The notes under the pieces were generated by a model. The model had not been told where the DNA came from. It searched no databases and saw nothing but the letters and a program-made list of their open reading frames with translations. A program made the translations under genes and the position numbers. A DNA stretch of 6,045 bases from Euryarchaeota archaeon TMED132 (GTDB lineage Archaea; Thermoplasmatota; Poseidoniia; Poseidoniales; Poseidoniaceae), in assembly GCA_002172355.2 (NCBI GenBank), contig NHGH02000029.1:12588-18632 (forward strand). Reading direction: 5' to 3'. Of this stretch, positions 4,009-6,045 are shown in pieces. Every line of letters begins with the position of its first letter. Position 1 is the first letter of the stretch.

Positions 4009-6045
4009 ATGGTTATGAGAGCGAATGAAGTTAGAAAAATTAGACATATCCGAGAAGAGGATGCTGTAAGCCCAGTCATTGCGACAATTCTCATGGTCGC
4101 AATTACAGTAGTACTAGCCGGAACATTATATGTTTGGGCTGCAAATTTAGCAGAATCAAATACTGGTGAAACTCTAGACCTCTATTCCTTTTCGAGTAGA
4201 GATTCCGCAGGTTCCCCTTCACTAGCCACAGATGATAATTTAGCAATAGTCACTATGTCTCAAGGAGACCCAATAGGATGGGCTTCGCTAACTATTAGAG
4301 TCTCAGTAGATGGTGGTGCATCGTTTAATTGTGCCTTGCCAGGTCAAAGTGCAGGTGATTGTATTGTATTAGAAGCAGAAACAACTGACGGTGGCCTGTG
4401 GTCTGTTGGAGAAGATATCACGATTAAAGAAAATGGACTAGATCTCTGTAATGCAGACATATGTGAATTGAAAATAACAATAACCAATTCACGTTCTGGA
4501 AATGTACTTGGTTCAACTACTACAGAAACAGAACAAGGAGGGGCGGCAGTTGCTCTACCTCGTAGCGAAACAGTAACAGTAGGTCCTGATGGCGCTGTTA
4601 TCCAAATCCAAGGAGCTGTTATTTCAATTCCTCAAGGTACACTTTCTGTTGACACTGAACTTACATTTGAAGCATTAACTGCATCAGATTTATTCGCATT
4701 AGGTGATGAAGATATAGATGGTTATTCAATTCCAACCACGTTCCTAAAGTTGACTCCACACGGAACATCTTTTTCCCAACCAGTAACTGTAACACTTAGA
4801 GTCACAGACTCAATGCCGATAACCCCTGTCATCTATACTAAATCAGATGATAATGGAGATTGGGAAGAATTTACAGGACAGTTAAACACAGGCACTAATA
4901 CAATAACTTTCGAAATTTACAGTTTCAGTTATTATTTTGGCACTTCAGCAACAGCAGACGATGTCAATAGAATCTCATATTGGTGGGGCAAAGTGAACCA
5001 GCATTTTGACAACGGCGTTTGGGCAACAGACCCTGATGGTTCTTCAGGCGCAAACATCGACATGTTACAATATTGTCAGAAGTGGTGGCCAGATACCGTT
5101 TCAGTTCAGGAATTACCAGAAAGAGAATCAATTATTTTCTACAATGCGGGCAATTCAGGTTATTTCCCAACAATGAAGCCGGTTTTCGAATGTGTTTCAC
5201 CAGATGATGGAACTGGCGGCGGTGGCGGTGGCGGCGGTGACCCTAATGCGTGCAGTGAGGATTCAGATTGTTTGGCTGGTGGCTACTGTATGAACGGCGC
5301 GTGTGTATACAATGACCAAGATATGGACGGTATACCAGATGACCAAGACAACTGTCCAAACACTGCTAATGCCAACCAATTAGATACCGACGGTGATGGC
5401 GTTGGTGACACTTGTGATAATTGCGTACCAGATTGTGCAGGTTGTGAATGCGGCGATGATGGCTGTGGCGGTAGTTGTGGATCTTGTCCGAATGGAGAAA
5501 CCTGTAACACTAATCAGTTATGTGTAGATTGCCAAACTGATGCAGATTGCGGCACTGGTTATTGTGTTGCTGAAGAATGCGTGGATTGCATCACTGATTC
5601 AGACTGTCCAGCAGGCACGATTTGTGATGGTAATGGCGAATGTATTTCACAGGGCTATGGAGTAGTAACCTGGGGTAGTTCATCGTGGGGAGGAGATAGC
5701 TCTGCAGTTGCGAATGAACTCTCAAGTGGGGTTGTTGAGATTGTCATGGCTCCTACCGGTGGAGCAGCCATCAAAACTGATGGTTCAGCAGTATCTTGGG
5801 GACACATTGCAACAAGCGACATACCATTTAACCAACTCTCTTCTGATGTAGTATCTTTGCAGCATACTGAATTCGCTTTTGCAGCATTGAAATCAGATGG
5901 TTCTGTTGTAACATGGGGTAATTCAAATTTTGGAGCAGATAGTAGTTCAGTATCGTCTTCATTAAGCTCAGGAGTTATAGAAATATTTTCAACTCAGAAA
6001 GCATTTGCCGCTTTGAAATCTGATGGTTCAGTAGTTACTTGGGGT
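4009..6045 (+). CDS. Large mosaic surface protein with archaeal type IV pilin N-terminus and RCC1-like repeats (3' end outside window)
   Basis: The frame stays open for 679 codons to the window edge. Residues 1-19 form a charged leader. EDAVSP at 17-22 fits a class III signal cut by prepilin peptidase between A19 and V20. A hydrophobic pilin-type helix follows at 20-48. Residues 50-170 look like a pilin-type beta domain with Cys pairs C108/C118 and C147/C152. Residues 185-311 resemble a ZU5-like beta domain (IPQGTL at 207-212, then a PxGxxFxxPVTVTL pattern). Residues 323-396 hold a Trp-rich module with C356 and C395. An eight-Gly linker (403-410) leads to Cys-rich modules (415-432, 469-508, 508-524, 527-545) and a thrombospondin type 3-like calcium segment (436-469). 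Propeller-type repeats then place V(T/S)WG at 553-556, 595-598, 634-637 and 676-679. The protein is probably membrane-anchored or pilus-associated with an extracellular body. The function is unknown; adhesion or polymer binding is a guess. Confidence 0.85.
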   Translation, partial: MVMRANEVRKIRHIREEDAVSPVIATILMVAITVVLAGTLYVWAANLAESNTGETLDLYSFSSRDSAGSPSLATDDNLAIVTMSQGDPIGWASLTIRVSVDGGASFNCALPGQSAGDCIVLEAETTDGGLWSVGEDITIKENGLDLCNADICELKITITNSRSGNVLGSTTTETEQGGAAVALPRSETVTVGPDGAVIQIQGAVISIPQGTLSVDTELTFEALTASDLFALGDEDIDGYSIPTTFLKLTPHGTSFSQPVTVTLRVTDSMPITPVIYTKSDDNGDWEEFTGQLNTGTNTITFEIYSFSYYFGTSATADDVNRISYWWGKVNQHFDNGVWATDPDGSSGANIDMLQYCQKWWPDTVSVQELPERESIIFYNAGNSGYFPTMKPVFECVSPDDGTGGGGGGGGDPNACSEDSDCLAGGYCMNGACVYNDQDMDGIPDDQDNCPNTANANQLDTDGDGVGDTCDNCVPDCAGCECGDDGCGGSCGSCPNGETCNTNQLCVDCQTDADCGTGYCVAEECVDCITDSDCPAGTICDGNGECISQGYGVVTWGSSSWGGDSSAVANELSSGVVEIVMAPTGGAAIKTDGSAVSWGHIATSDIPFNQLSSDVVSLQHTEFAFAALKSDGSVVTWGNSNFGADSSSVSSSLSSGVIEIFSTQKAFAALKSDGSVVTWG

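Noticed and set aside
5208..5240. GGC/GGT-rich short tandem repeat
   Set aside because: It simply encodes an eight-glycine linker between domains. It is in frame and too short for a functional DNA repeat or CRISPR.
5283..5510. Open frame on the minus strand, Pro/Ser/Gln-rich
   Set aside because: It is antisense to the Gly/Cys/Asp-rich region of the surface protein. Its composition is the complement of those codons and it has no recognisable family.
5875..6045. Near-repeated DNA segments that could be taken for a DNA-level repeat or recombination site
   Set aside because: The similarity follows the repeated protein unit and differs at synonymous positions, as expected for propeller blades.

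Overview
The window looks like part of an archaeal chromosome, most likely a planktonic euryarchaeon of the Marine Group II (Candidatus Poseidoniales) type. Three proteins are archaeal in character: ribosomal protein S8e, SRP19 and a PUA-domain protein of the Tma20/MCT-1 group. Gaps between genes are short, TATA-like boxes lie upstream of several starts, and Shine-Dalgarno (SD) starts are mixed with apparently leaderless ones. The last gene joins an archaeal type IV pilin N-terminus to a large mosaic extracellular protein, an architecture I associate with this group. The lineage is inferred from these features and was not checked by a search. Base composition is moderately AT-rich throughout, with no obvious foreign island.

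Layout. Bases 9-518 (minus) encode the PUA protein. Only 17 bp separate its start from a divergent FAH-family hydrolase (536-1204, plus) whose catalytic residues are all intact. Two information-processing genes follow on the plus strand: S8e (1260-1640, with a TATA box and an SD site) and SRP19 (GTG start, 1686-2141, with an unusually long basic tail). SRP19 converges with a branched-chain aminotransferase (2142-3161, minus), and the two stop codons abut with no gap. A 119-bp divergent promoter region leads to an unrecognised membrane protein with about seven helices (3281-3973, plus). Last comes a long open frame (4009 to the window edge, at least 679 codons, incomplete).

Function. The left part is housekeeping: translation (S8e, PUA), the targeting particle (SRP19) and small-molecule metabolism (FAH hydrolase, branched-chain amino acid transamination). 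The right part concerns the cell surface. The final gene starts with a class III (prepilin) signal and a pilin-like hydrophobic helix. It continues through a pilin-like beta region, a ZU5-like beta domain, a Trp/Cys-containing module, an oligoglycine linker, Cys-rich modules around a thrombospondin type 3-like calcium-binding segment, and RCC1-like propeller repeats that run off the window. It is the most interesting object here. No RNA gene, insertion sequence, CRISPR array or origin was seen.
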